From Stromatinia cepivora (lineage: Eukaryota; Ascomycota; Leotiomycetes; Helotiales; Sclerotiniaceae): a DNA stretch of 64,000 bases. The notes under the pieces were generated by a model. It worked only from the letters and a program-made list of their open reading frames with translations, ran no database searches and was not told the origin of the DNA. The position numbers were made by a program, and so were the translations under genes. The stretch spans positions 868,001 to 932,000 of the forward strand of contig RCTD01000019.1 of assembly GCA_014898415.1 (NCBI GenBank). The letters are read 5' to 3'. Shown piece by piece: positions 36,301 to 49,300 of the stretch (position 1 is its first letter; each line of letters opens with the position of its first letter).

Positions 36301-39300
36301 TCTACGAGATACAAATATACCTTCAAATTTAAAAGAATTTGTTGAACAAATAATTGGATATTCATTAACATTCTTGATTAATTTCTTTTTTAAATATAAT
36401 CAAATACTTTTAAATAAAAAGAGTAAAGATATTATTATTATTATAATCCTTTTTAATCTAATGAAATTCATTATTCTATTACAAGGGACTACTAATTCAA
36501 TTACTCAATTTACAAGGATTGTATTAAAGATATTATAAAATATTATGTTTAATATTGTTATACTTTATTTAGATAATATTAAAATTAAGGGTTTCAGAAT
36601 TCGATATAATAAAATTGAAATTGAATTTGGATTAAAGAAATTTGTTATCAAGTATTTAAAAAACCTGAATACTATAATGGAATGTATTGAATATATAGAA
36701 TATATTATCGATATCAAATCCAAATAATATTACAATAGAATCCGAATTGTAGATTATTATATTAATTCTAAAGGAAGAAATCCCGATATTATCAAAATCA
36801 TTAAGATATTTGAATAACTATCTTACTCGAACAATTATAAAATTAGAATATTCCTTAAAGTATATATCTTCTATCGATTTTGAATAAAGAATTTCGTTAT
36901 TATTATAAAATCTTTTTATATATTATTAAAAAAAGATATAGAATTCATTTGAATTATTAATTATAATATTATAATAATTTTATTGAAAAACAAATTAATT
37001 TTGATTTTAATCCTTCTTCTATTGACTTATTTATCTAGAACCGGAATCATTATACTTATTATCAATATTAACTTGATAGAATAGAGAATTGTTCTAAATC
37101 AAATATATAATGATAAATTTTGTTGGAAATGAGGCCATCATAGGATTAGAATTGAGGTCACGAGACCATAATGGTGCACAGATCATATTTGGGGATAACC
37201 TCAATTCTATTCCTACTAGAATTATAGATCCTTAGTTCAATCTACATAATCAATAATATTATTATTTCCTGTATCAAAAATTAATAGGTTATAAAATTCG
37301 GTTACACAATAGTAATTAAAAAGTAAAGCAAATCGAGAAAGGATTAGTATAGCTAGTAGGGATGGAACAGAATGAAAATCAGAGTTTTCATATAGTACCA
37401 CCAAAACAGAGTTGAAATACGATAATACAGTTTATAATTTACAACATTACAGGCCAGAACGGAGAACAATCTGTATAATACCGATACAGAATTATAGCAA
37501 AGGCGAAAAGTAAGTTCGTACAGCTACAAGAAAATATATTACAATACGATCTTACAAATTTTTTTTATTGTTTTATTTTTATATTTCTTTATTATTTTGA
37601 ATTTATTTGCTATATACTTTTTTTTTTAAAATTGTCTTAAAAATCTAAAGATTATTTTCGATATCCATTAAATAGTAAGAAATCTTTATAATATCGAAAT
37701 CAAATAATCCTTCGAAATTCAATCAAAATAATTATAAACAATGATTCAGATAAATAAAGATACAATTGAAAAAGAAAGAATGGTTTTATACAATTGATCA
37801 AATATTAAACAAATATATACAGATTATAGGATCCAATATAGCATCTGCCTACGAGATCAATGATTGTATATGTTATAATATCGAATTGAAATCGGAATAC
37901 TTAAAGGACGAAGCGAATATATTATCATATATTTGCACAACATTCAATAATGACGATAAAGTTTTTATCGATGAATATTTAATAATATATATATTTTGGA
38001 GATATTTTAAATCAAAATATATTAGAATCAATATAATCATAGCCAATATATATATAACGATAATCCAGAACTTCAAATTCCAATCCAATATTCATCCCAA
38101 TATAATCATTATAGAAGTCTAGAATAAACTGAAAAAATATAGAAGGAAATTAGGAGTTATAGACAAAAGCTATTGATTAATATATCAAAATACTGCCTTA
38201 TTCTTGATTTTAATATATAATCTTTCAATCGATTATTAAAGAATAATGGATATATTGGATATCCAAATCAATCTTAGTATCGATAATAAGATCAAACATT
38301 TATAGATTAAGGAACTTTATTTTAAAGATGAATCAAAACTAATACAAATTGCGAAAGAATCTAGATATACTTTTCGACATCAAGAATCAGATTTCGAAAT
38401 TCCAAATAATATTTATGATCTATATCAAAGAAAAGGTTATTATATATAAGACTATCCACATTTAATATAAACCAACAAATTTCTTTATAGTTATCTTCAT
38501 TATCAAAGAAGAAAAGGATCACCAAATCCGAAGAAGATCTATTTCAACAAAAAAGATCAAATATACTTTGCTAACAATATCTTTGAATTAGACTCCGATA
38601 TTGAGGATATAATAAAGGAAGATTGTAATTTGATAAAGGAAATTATTAGTAAAACTTTTCTTAGTAAATAGTATATTAATATAGATATTTCTTTATATAT
38701 ATTTAATTAATCTTTATTATTCAGATTAATAGAATCTATTATTAAATAAAGGATAAAAATTGATAAAGAAATGATATATTATCGTTATTGGGATTTAGTA
38801 GATATAATATACGAAAATGATTCTAAAATACTATTTTCAAATATATTATATGTATTAGGGTTAGGAGTAAATTTGCTGTCAGGAAAAAGGATCTGCGAAA
38901 TAGGATTACAAAAGGAATTCAACTTTTATTATATATATTTCAAGAAGGATAATAAAAAAGTCATTTATATTAGAATACAAAACGGAATATATGTAATTTC
39001 ATATATGACCAAAGGATATGAGGATACAATTCTCTATTCTAGTGTATACCAAAATGATTAGAAAAAAGGTTTTTCTTTAAAGATAATCGATAATACCAAA
39101 GATATCGATAACGAATTAATACTCAAAAAGAAAAAGAAATACTTATTATAATATCGAAGATTTAATTATCTAGATTCAGATAAGATCAAGAATCTATATA
39201 AGGTATCTGTCACGGAAAGCCCCGCAATCCCCTGTATCTTATGAAGGATCAAAGCGTATGCTTTCCAATCAGAATGAAGGATCTACTAGCCCTTACCAAT

Positions 39301-39959
39301 CCATCAATTGATAAGGTGATCCTGATATACTAATAAACAAAGATCTAGCCTAATTAAGGTGTATATCGGCTAGATAATCATTTATTTGCTCTATATATAC
39401 AGCTCTTGATTTATATAATCAAGGGCAAGTCATTCAATTCTTTTACTTTACCAATTATATGTATCATCTATTCAATGATTTCTGAAAGTGTTATATAATC
39501 ATATTATCCTGTAATAGTTATAAACCTGGTAGTTTTTAAAATCTATACAACTTTTTATCCGGTGATTACTAAATATTCAAAGGGTTATTTTTAAAATATC
39601 ATTCCTACTTTATCTATAATTCAATATTCATATCAATTCAGTTATTTTCATTCAATATAGCAAAGGATCAAAACGATTTTCTTTTTATAATCCGTATTCA
39701 ATGATTGGAGTGGTATTTATACTTGAAAAATAAGTGTTAAATTCAAGGAATCTGGGATTCAGTCAATTCAGAGAACGACCCGCTTATTTCCATATCAGCG
39801 ATATCCACTCCAAACTTTGATCTAACGAGTGAGCTTATCTATGCTCAAATCGATTGATTTTTAATCAAATCATTTGTTTTATCTTCCATTATCGATTTCT
39901 AAGTTAAATATGATTAAGAGAAACAAACTTAATATTAAAAGGAATTTTTGGAATATCTT

Positions 39960-42900
39960 GTAGCGATCCAATCCAGGGAAGATGCTAGTGGAGATACGAA
40001 GATGAAAAATTCTAATAGTAATACATTGGGATTTACTTTTAATAGATTCATTACTTTACTCCCAATTATTTTCCAAGAAATCTTTTCCGAGTTTACCTTT
40101 TTCCAATTGGAATATTGATATCAATAATAAGAATATATATAGAATTACAAAGCTTTTAGGGATATTTACGAATAAATCGAATTATCAATTGATCAAATAT
40201 ATCTTATAAAACTATCCATTTTCAATCAAAGTATTACAATTCTTTCACTTAAAATGATCATTAATATATTCAAAAAGAAGTTCGCATCTATAGTAACTAT
40301 TGTCAAGTTTGCAATACTACAAAAATATCGATCTATTCTAATACAAGCTTTGTTCGGCAAAACCGATTCTGTTAAATAGTACAGGGATTGGATTATAGTT
40401 TACATCAAAACTTTTGTATACAAGATTATTGAAATACAAGATGAAATTGCTATCAATACTTTTCTATAAGTCATTGATATCAGAATATTCCCAACCTGAA
40501 TAAATATTATGATTATATAGATTGAAATAAATAATCAATTCGGATTATCCAATCTCTTATTTAAGCAATTCGGAGATGTTTTTGGAGGATTAATCTTTCA
40601 GAATTCTATTTTCTTAAAAGCTAAAGGAGGAATATATTTTATATTTATCTTTTTTCAAAATAATAAAAGATTTAAAAAGAATAAAAAGAGTATCAATTCT
40701 AAAAGTAATCAAGGGATCAAAAAGATCTGAAAATGTCCTTGCAAAACCGAATCTGAATAGAACAATGAAATTGGTTATAATCATATTATACACAATTGCA
40801 AAGTTATAGAATTAACGTTCACCAGAAAAACTAATCCATTATTCAAAAAGGTATTCAGCAAAAACAAGCTACAAATAATTAAGGATCGAACAAAATCACA
40901 TTCATAGAAACAATTTCACCTTGATTAGATCAAAAGGAAATAAATAAAAGGTTCCATTGATCCTCCAGAATCTTCAATCAACACTGCTATCTTGGATACT
41001 CGATATAATCAATCAAGGATATATTCTACAATAATAAGAATATATCATCTATCCAATAACACTTTACTTAATAATTGTAATGCTATACATATCATGAACG
41101 ACATATCTCTATTGAATAATTATCGATATCGACCATCCGATCCCAATGATTTTGTAAAAACAAACACTTCCAACTTCCAAATCCTAGAACATAGGATTCG
41201 TACTATCAAAAAGATCATCAAAAGAAAAGATTACCCTAATAATGATTTGATTTTGAACGATATAACACTCATCCCTGATTTTCATATCAATATCGTCTCG
41301 GAAGTTCGATTGAAGAAAGTCGACCTATAGTTTTCAGAATATAACTATACTCTTCATAAAAAAGATCACACAAATAATATAGTAATTATTCAATACACTT
41401 ATACTGAAAATCTTGTATTCTTAGAATACAAACCGTTTTCTACTTATTCGAACACTCTTTTATCTATTCCCATAAATAACCCTTCCATAATATACCCAAT
41501 AATAAACAGAAAAATAAACAAAGTATTCTATCATTCTTGCGATCCACCTCTCCCAAAAAAAGATATGAATGAAATATAGCATAAACGTTTTGAACATCTG
41601 AGGAAAGAAGCTCTTGAATATTTAGTATTTGTAATACAAAACATCAAAATAAAAGATATCATTTGTTCTAATTACACTAATTATACTTGCATTTATATAA
41701 AGCAAATCATTTCTTGTGTTCTAAATAATCGTTAGCTATTTCAGCTTTTTTACAAAATTCAATAAAATCTTTTTGATTTCAACAAAGGATATAACAATAT
41801 ATTATAGCTCTTATTGATCAAAGAAATATACTATAATAAGATCTTTTTATATCTAATCTATTACAAAATATACAATGAAGTATTTGTAATCATTTAAAAC
41901 TTTATAACCTAGATTCACCGTAAGTACAGCTTAGCGATTGTAATGATCAAATAAGATAATGATACATTTGTTATTGGAATTATAGAAGAAACATTATTTG
42001 AAAAATAAATCAAGCAAAAAAGCATTAAATTCGAACTATCTCCATCTCATATATATGAACCCAATAAAGGATCAGAACGTGTAGAATAAGAAATAATTAC
42101 AAAACAAATAAAAATACAGATCATAATAGATTTACCAAATAAATTATAAATGGAAATAATACAAATTGTTACTTACTTATATAATATAAATTTTTTAAAA
42201 ACCAAATCCTTCAAATCACCCAATAAAATATTTGATATATAATTTTATAACTACCTTCGCAAAGATAATCCCCTGTTCATAAAGAAAATATCTAACGATC
42301 TTTATCCTAACTGGAATGGAATCTACAAATATAAATATCAAGCTTACCCTTTGGATAAGAACAAAAAAGCTGAAATTAATAGGAAATGGTACAAAACCAA
42401 TCCTTAAGTATATATTGGATATTTAATGAATTATATCCCAAATATATTGATCTACCATATATAGATACCCAAGCTCGATAGAATTATTATCATTCGAAAT
42501 GTAACATTCAATAAGGAATTCATTTATTATATAGATTCTATCAATCGAATAATCGATATTTATACTATAGAAGAGTTTAAACAACTTGTTAGAGCCCTTA
42601 ACCTACAAGATTATATCAAATTGAATAGAACGATTATTCAAAATGAGGATAATCATAAAGACTTCATTTACCTATTTATTTTCACGGATCGAAAAATCTT
42701 TAATTCATTCATCAAATACATTTTAGATCTATTATTTATAAACGAATTAATCTCGGGGATAAATACAGATCTAAAGAATAATAATAGAAATAAAGAAGTC
42801 GATTTAGAACTATCCAATCTATTTAATCCTTCAGATAATAAGGATAAAGTATATAATGAAGATATATAAACACTGATCGATCCTTCTATTGGAAAAACTA

Positions 42901-45216
42901 AAAAAGCTGATTTTTTCATTAAAGAGTAATTATATTTCACGGGTAAAGATGTTGACACTACTCAAGGAAATGTTTGTAATAATAATACAGATCCCAATCT
43001 CACCGAATATATTGATATAAGGAATATGGAGTATGAGTCTATTAATTGTATTACCGAAGTTCTTTACGATGTGTACAAAAGTAATCCAAAGATTGCTTCA
43101 ATCGATCAACCTCAATGTTCTAAGAAAAAAGTATATACATTGGAATGATCAATCAGAGTATTCTATAAAGGAAATCCAGTTATTACAAAGATTACCGCAT
43201 TCTATGTATTTATTTGATCGATTCATAAAGAACTTACAGATTTATAATCTCGAATAGATACCTAAGAAAGTTCGTATTATAAAGATTGAAATACCCAGGG
43301 TTTAGATCAATCTATCTGAATTTCAATTATACAATTATTATTCAGAATCACCTTTTTTCGGGAATCATCTAGTTTTTGTATCCCAGAGTAACCAATATGT
43401 ATACAAAGGTAATTATGTATATAATAATATCATTAAAAGAGTAATCCCAATACTGGATTCTATATAGGAATTGTTATATCTCAAAAAACAAATTCAATAG
43501 GATTACTCCATTTAAATAATTTTCATTTTACATTCTAATTTAATTAACAAAAAATAAACGATATAAAGGAATATTTTTAATTTGTAACAATTTATAATGT
43601 AATTATCGCTGAAATTGAAGTAAAACCATTATTATCTTTTATTTAGTTTATAATCAATAGATTATAAACAATATTACTTTCTTGAATTTATACATTTGCA
43701 ATTTCAAAATTATTTCGTTTTTATCATTAATTAAAAGATCATCAAATGGGATATTGGTTCAAACAAAATTGCGATTTTGAGGTTAATAATCTTAAGGCTA
43801 AAAAAACTTGGTGTAAAATCGATTCTGGATTGAAACCTTCAAAACCGATCCCTTTTCAATAAATGTTTATGTATAAATGTAATGATCAAGATTTAATTAT
43901 TCATTGCCATTTATATTTAATAGTACAAGAAGATCTCCAGGTTAAAAATATTATTAAAACAATTTACATTGCTATATTAACAGACCGATTATTCCGAATC
44001 ATAATAATAATTATTGTTAAATATAATCTCGAAACAAAGTAATATAATGTAATCAATACTTTCGTTAATGCTCTATATAATCCTTCTGGTACTCCAATTG
44101 TATATTATTTATTTGATGGATATAAAATCCCAAACAAAAATGTTATAATCAATCGAACTTTGTATAATCTATAAGATTCCTTAATTATATAATTTAGGGA
44201 TTTCATTCGGATACTTAAGAAATTAGAATTAATATAATACAAAAAGGAATTGTATTTATACATTAATCCAGAGTATATTATTATAATTCTTTTTTTTATA
44301 GACGATATTTAAATTATTTATTATAAGAAAAACGAATCAATTGCCACAAAAATCATCAAAAAAATCAAAACTGTATATAAACTATAAGATCTAGGAAATA
44401 TTAAATAATTTTTGGATATATATATACTTTATAATCGATTCAAAAAAAAGTTGTGGTTAATTTATGATATATATATTAAAAAGATTACTAAGAAATTCAA
44501 AGCAACAAATGGGACAGCAAGTATACTGCTTTTGATAATAGTATTTCAGAAAAATCAGAGTCAAGCTCCTATATATATTATAAAAATATATCAAAAGAAA
44601 ATGGGCTTAATATTATATATTGTAATCATTATAAAAGCGGATGTGTTATTTGCTGTTTCACAATTGAACCACTATTTAACCAACCTATTGAGTGATTATA
44701 TAAAAGCTATCGATTACTATTTACAATATCTATAGAATATAAGGTATCTTGTGATTCAATATAATGATAATCAAATATTACAGCTTTTCGTTTTCTCAAA
44801 CATTTTTTTTACAAATAATCCAGATACTCATCAATCATTTTAAGAATATATTATATCCCTTTTCAATAGTTTAATCGTATGGAAAGTATCCAAGCAAGAC
44901 ATTGTGATCATTTCGATTATCGAAACAGAACTTCTCGGAGTCAAGTATATATCAAAAGAAATTATGATAATCTTATATTTTTTAAAAGAAATCGATCTAA
45001 TAGTGAAAGAGTTTATAACGATTTTCTGTAACAACCAGTAAGCGATCAAATTGGTGATTGATGAGAACAAACGGATCATTACGAAACTATGTTATATTGA
45101 TATCCAAAATATATGGTTATATTAAGAATATTCAAAAAAGAACTTTTATATAATCTATCTATCGATTATTGATATGATTGTTAATGGATTCATTAAGAAC
45201 CTTATAAAATAAAAAT
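39960..45216 (+). pseudogene. Copia F gag-pol
   Basis: Gag-like sequence is recognisable only by position (about 39,960-40,900). The protease region is at 41,050 (NCNAIHIMNDISLL, the degraded D-S-G box then H-I). GAG-pre-integrase and integrase fill 41,540-42,500. The RT has TKQYNVINTFVNALYNPSGTP (about 44,035-44,095), a YxDD-type box FFIDDI (about 44,293-44,310) and KADVLFAVSQLNHYLTNLLS (about 44,634). RNase H contains SIIETELLGVKYISKEI (about 44,920-44,970) and CNNQQAIKLVIDENK. Stops are of RIP type. Confidence 0.82.
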
Positions 45217-45512
45217 TCGAATATTTCTAATCCCTTTTTAATCTATAAGATATAAGCAATAGGATTATAGAGTTTGAATAATGATGATTATAAAGTTTGA
45301 ATAACAATAATCTAGAATTTATATTTCTTCCCTTTAATATAAATAGAATGAATCCTATTTGATATTCCAAATTATTATACTTTTCTATAATATGTTTCAA
45401 TTCGTATACTCTATATTTATTGGGAAACAAAAAATAATCAAAATCGATCATTTTTCTGTTTTTTATTTTCCTATTTTTGAAGAAGGATAAGCTTTTTTCT
45501 AAATTCAATAGT

Positions 45513-45725
45513 TTAAAGTTCAAATAAAAAAATCTTTGGATTATTTATAACAATTAAGAAACAAAGAATAATTAAAGTAATTGGAATTATTAATACTATT
45601 GGTATTATAGGAATCAAAGAATTATCCCTTCTTTCCCTTTTCTTTAAATATACCACCCGTTTTTTCTTCCTTTTCTTCTTCATTATTCTTTCTCTTTCAT
45701 TTTTATTATCGTTTTTCGAAATCAC
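45513..45725 (-). pseudogene. Antisense frame in copia F with a basic stretch and membrane segment
   Basis: A 70-codon minus-strand frame starts at ATG 45725. It has a strongly basic N-terminal half (KKKRKKKRVVYLKKRERRD) followed by one long hydrophobic segment (LIPIIPIVLIIPITLIILCF), then stops. It lies downstream of the frame at 45871-46239 on the same strand. It might be a separate exon of one antisense gene or chance in AT-rich DNA. No family is recognised. Confidence 0.35.
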
Positions 45726-45870
45726 AATATACTTTTTCCATTCAATCTTTCAAGGATTTTGATAAGTAATACAATGAAAAGAAAGGAAACGATAATGTAA
45801 AGATAAAAGAATAATTTCTCTTTTCTTTTCGATCTTTAATATTATTTTCATTGTAATTTTGTATCTTTGT

Positions 45871-46320
45871 TTAAATTATACAATTAATAATCAGTATATT
45901 ATGAAGGTGGGGGGTAAACAAAGAATTTATTTTCGAATTTTGTCGATGAGCGGCGATATAGTAATCTGTTAGAGAATAGAGGAAAGCTGGCAAGGGAGTA
46001 TATGGATGAATATTATAATTCCAATATCGACGATTATTTAGTTTGGAAGAATCAATAAAGTATTCGTCGTAGAAATTATATCTTCCAACAATCAACGATT
46101 TCATATATCGAATGTATAAATAATCATTCCTTTCCCCACGATTCCCCTTATCTCTTGTTTTGGCTAAAGAATTAATAACTTTCGACGATCTTTTTTCTTT
46201 CTTTTTTTCATCTAATTTATCATCCGAAAAACCTGACACTGAAGGATTGAATAAATCATTATTATCAGATGAAGAAACATTCCCTTTTTTCTTTTCTTTA
46301 TCAAACGATTTTTGCTTTGA
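45871..46320 (-). pseudogene. Antisense reading frame between copia F pol and 3' LTR
   Basis: On the minus strand an open frame ends at 45871 and extends up to about 46,320. It reads FDKEKKKGNVSSSDNNDLFN, then SGFSDDKLDEKKKEKRSSKV, then NDYLYIRYMKSLIVGRYNFY, then NRRYWNYNIHPYTPLPAFLY. Composition is balanced (Trp, His, Pro, Tyr) rather than the Ile/Lys/Asn strings of chance frames here, which suggests former coding. It is antisense to the retrotransposon. I recognise no family, and the start is undetermined (the run from 46239 begins with GTG). Confidence 0.45.
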
Positions 46321-49300
46321 TAATTACAAATACAGGATTAATAAAACCTTTCAATTATATAATAGGATTCAAGAATGAAATCTACCTTCAAATTACTATC
46401 TGAATTTATAATTGGCAATTAATTACGATGAATAGTAGTTCCTTTGATAAAAGGGAGCGGTTTCTGAAATAAATAATAGTATATCATTTTAGGAGTAGAT
46501 TTAATTAAATCATATTTCCAGAGATCGATATCTTGATTTATTATTTATACTGGATTTATTAATTCTTTTTATTTAATTTATTGATCCTTCGAAGAAGTAT
46601 TAGGATCTTCTTTTGTATTCGACTCTTTCAAAGCTTTTTTCTCAATTACTATTTGTTTAGCACAATTGAAATTCGCTTGTTTAGTTTTCTTAGACCCCGA
46701 AATCTTAGATATGATAATGATCAATAAGAACTTGATTAAAAACAAAAACGAAAATGCAAAAAGGGAATCTATATACCTTTAAAAATTCACTTATTTTACT
46801 TCGTTATTGTGATCAATATACTATAGCCTAGCAACTACATGTATTCTCAATTGCTACATTGCAGGATCGATTAATCATCTATATTCTTCCGATAAAAAAC
46901 TTTTTTTTTATTATTCAAAATCTTGATTTTGAAGAATATCGTAAATAGTAAACCGAAAATCAAAAAAAATTTACAATTTATATATATTCAAATTCTTCTC
47001 TATTCTAAGGGTACCAGAATCATTTTAGGTTTATATGTTACATCAATCTTTGGTTGATGTTTGTTTATAATTGCCTTGTATATTCATTTATGAATTATAT
47101 AAATTACCATTTTCTATACCTTTCCATTTGTTTCAAATCGTCTTCCGATCTGGGGAATGTATTATGGAAAGCCCCACAATCCTTTATATCTTATAAAGGA
47201 TCAAAGTATATATTTTCTAATCGGAATGAAGGATTTATTAGTCTTTACTAATCTATCAATTGATAAAATGATCCTGATATACTAATAAACAAAGATCTAA
47301 TCTAATTAAGGTGTATATCGGCTAGATAATCATTCATTTGTTTTATATATATAGCTCTTGATTCATATAATCAAGGGCAAGTTATTCAATTCTTTTACTC
47401 TACCAATCATATGTACCACCTATTCAACGATCCCTGAAAGTGCTGTGTAATTATACTATCCCGTGATAGTATCCAATATAATCAAGTCGATAAAGATCCC
47501 AATTGAATTAAATATCTGTGAAATGTATATACTCATCAAGATGACTAATCGTATTCCGAAGTAATTGAATCTACACAAATTAAAGAGACTTGAACTTATA
47601 TATTTCGATATTATAGAATTATTCCCAAAATCGATTTGAGGAAATCATTATTTTATATTGATTATTGATAATTGTACAAAAGTAAATTAGATTATATTAT
47701 TTAAACAAAAAGATAATATAATTCAAATATTGAAAATTTAAAAAAAGGAAATAGAATTAATTATTGAAGAAAAGATTATTATAATTAGGATTGATAATAT
47801 ATCGAAACTTTTACAAATTATTTGTGAATGATTATTAGATATACGATCCGAAATTATAATAATTATCTTTTTATATCAAAACAAATCTGTAGAATGGAAT
47901 ATAAGGATTGTAGAGGCAGATATGAAAGCAATATTAAAAGAAATTGAATTATTATTAGAATTTTGGGATGAAGCTATAGAGTATAATATTTATATCAGGA
48001 ATCGTATTAGTATTGGTCTTGATATAAATGGAATAGATCGATTCTTTATAAAAGCTTTTACAAATATAATATTAGATATAAAGATATACAAAGTCTGGAA
48101 AAGCAAATATTATATTTATATCAATTCCAAGACTATTCCAAAAAAACAAAGATACAATAAATTGCAGGATACTTCAAAAATCAATATATTCTTAGGATAC
48201 TCAAAAATTATAAACAAATATATCAAAATATATTCTTCAGAATTAAATTATATATTTCGATCAAATAGAATAATTATAAATGAATTTTATCGAAAAAGAG
48301 ATTTGGATTTTAAATTAAGAAATTATAAATCAAGTTTATAAGGAACAAAAAATGTAAAACTAAATCGAAAATCTTATAATAAACCAATAACAAACAAAAT
48401 ATCTTCTCCATCTTCAATATCAAATGCAATATCTATATCACCTTTATTTCAAATATTCTCTCCAATAGATATTATACCAAATTTAATAATTATATTAAGT
48501 ATCTCAATTATCAAATTGAAACCAAATAAATTAGATATATTAATACCAATATATGATAAAGATAAAGATGATAATATCCAGAAAACAAATCAAAAATCTT
48601 TTTCCAAAGATACTTCAGATATCGAATCCATCATTTCAAAGGATTCAGCTCAAGAATCAATTTCTGTAAATCCTGAATCTATATCAAAAATAAAATTTAA
48701 GATCATTTTAAATTTTATTAATAAATCTATTTTAGCAAAATCAAAAAGCAAAATAAATCTATAATCATTTGAAATCAAACAAAAAGATGAAATAAATCTT
48801 AAAAACGAATCCCTAAAATATCTAATACAAAAACGGAAAAAAGATATAAAATAAGATTCTAAAAAAGAACGAAAAAACAAGATTATAAAGATATTGATTG
48901 TAATATCTATATAGACCAAAACTCAAGAAAATATAGAATATATTATAATTATAATTCCGATTATTTATAAGATAGACCTTTATATTAAAAACAAGATCGT
49001 TTCAGATTTCATGATTTCGTTGATAGATATAGACAATACAGAAGGTATAGTATATCCGGCCGAAGAAATTCTAGGAATCAAAATATCAAGAATTTATAAG
49101 GAAACAATATCGGATCGAAAATATTCTAAAAAATGGAAGGAAATTATTTAAAAAGAAATCATATCTGTGATTCAAAATAGTATTTGAGAAGAATATATAT
49201 TCTCTAAAGGAAATAATCTAATTTCAACAAAATGGATATTTATAATTAAAATTAAGAATAACAAAGTAGAACAATTCAAAACAAGATTAATAATTCGAAG

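Larger units (their letters stand above)
39208..47468 (+). mobile_element. Ty1/copia retrotransposon F (8.26 kb, second family)
   Basis: 309-bp LTRs at 39208-39516 and 47160-47468, starting TGTCACGGAAAGCCCCG and ending CCGTGATA. The TSD gtatc is perfect (39203-39207 and 47469-47473). It belongs to a different family from A, E and G. At 8,261 bp it is long for copia and has about 1.9 kb between the end of pol and the 3' LTR, where the antisense frames lie. Confidence 0.93.
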
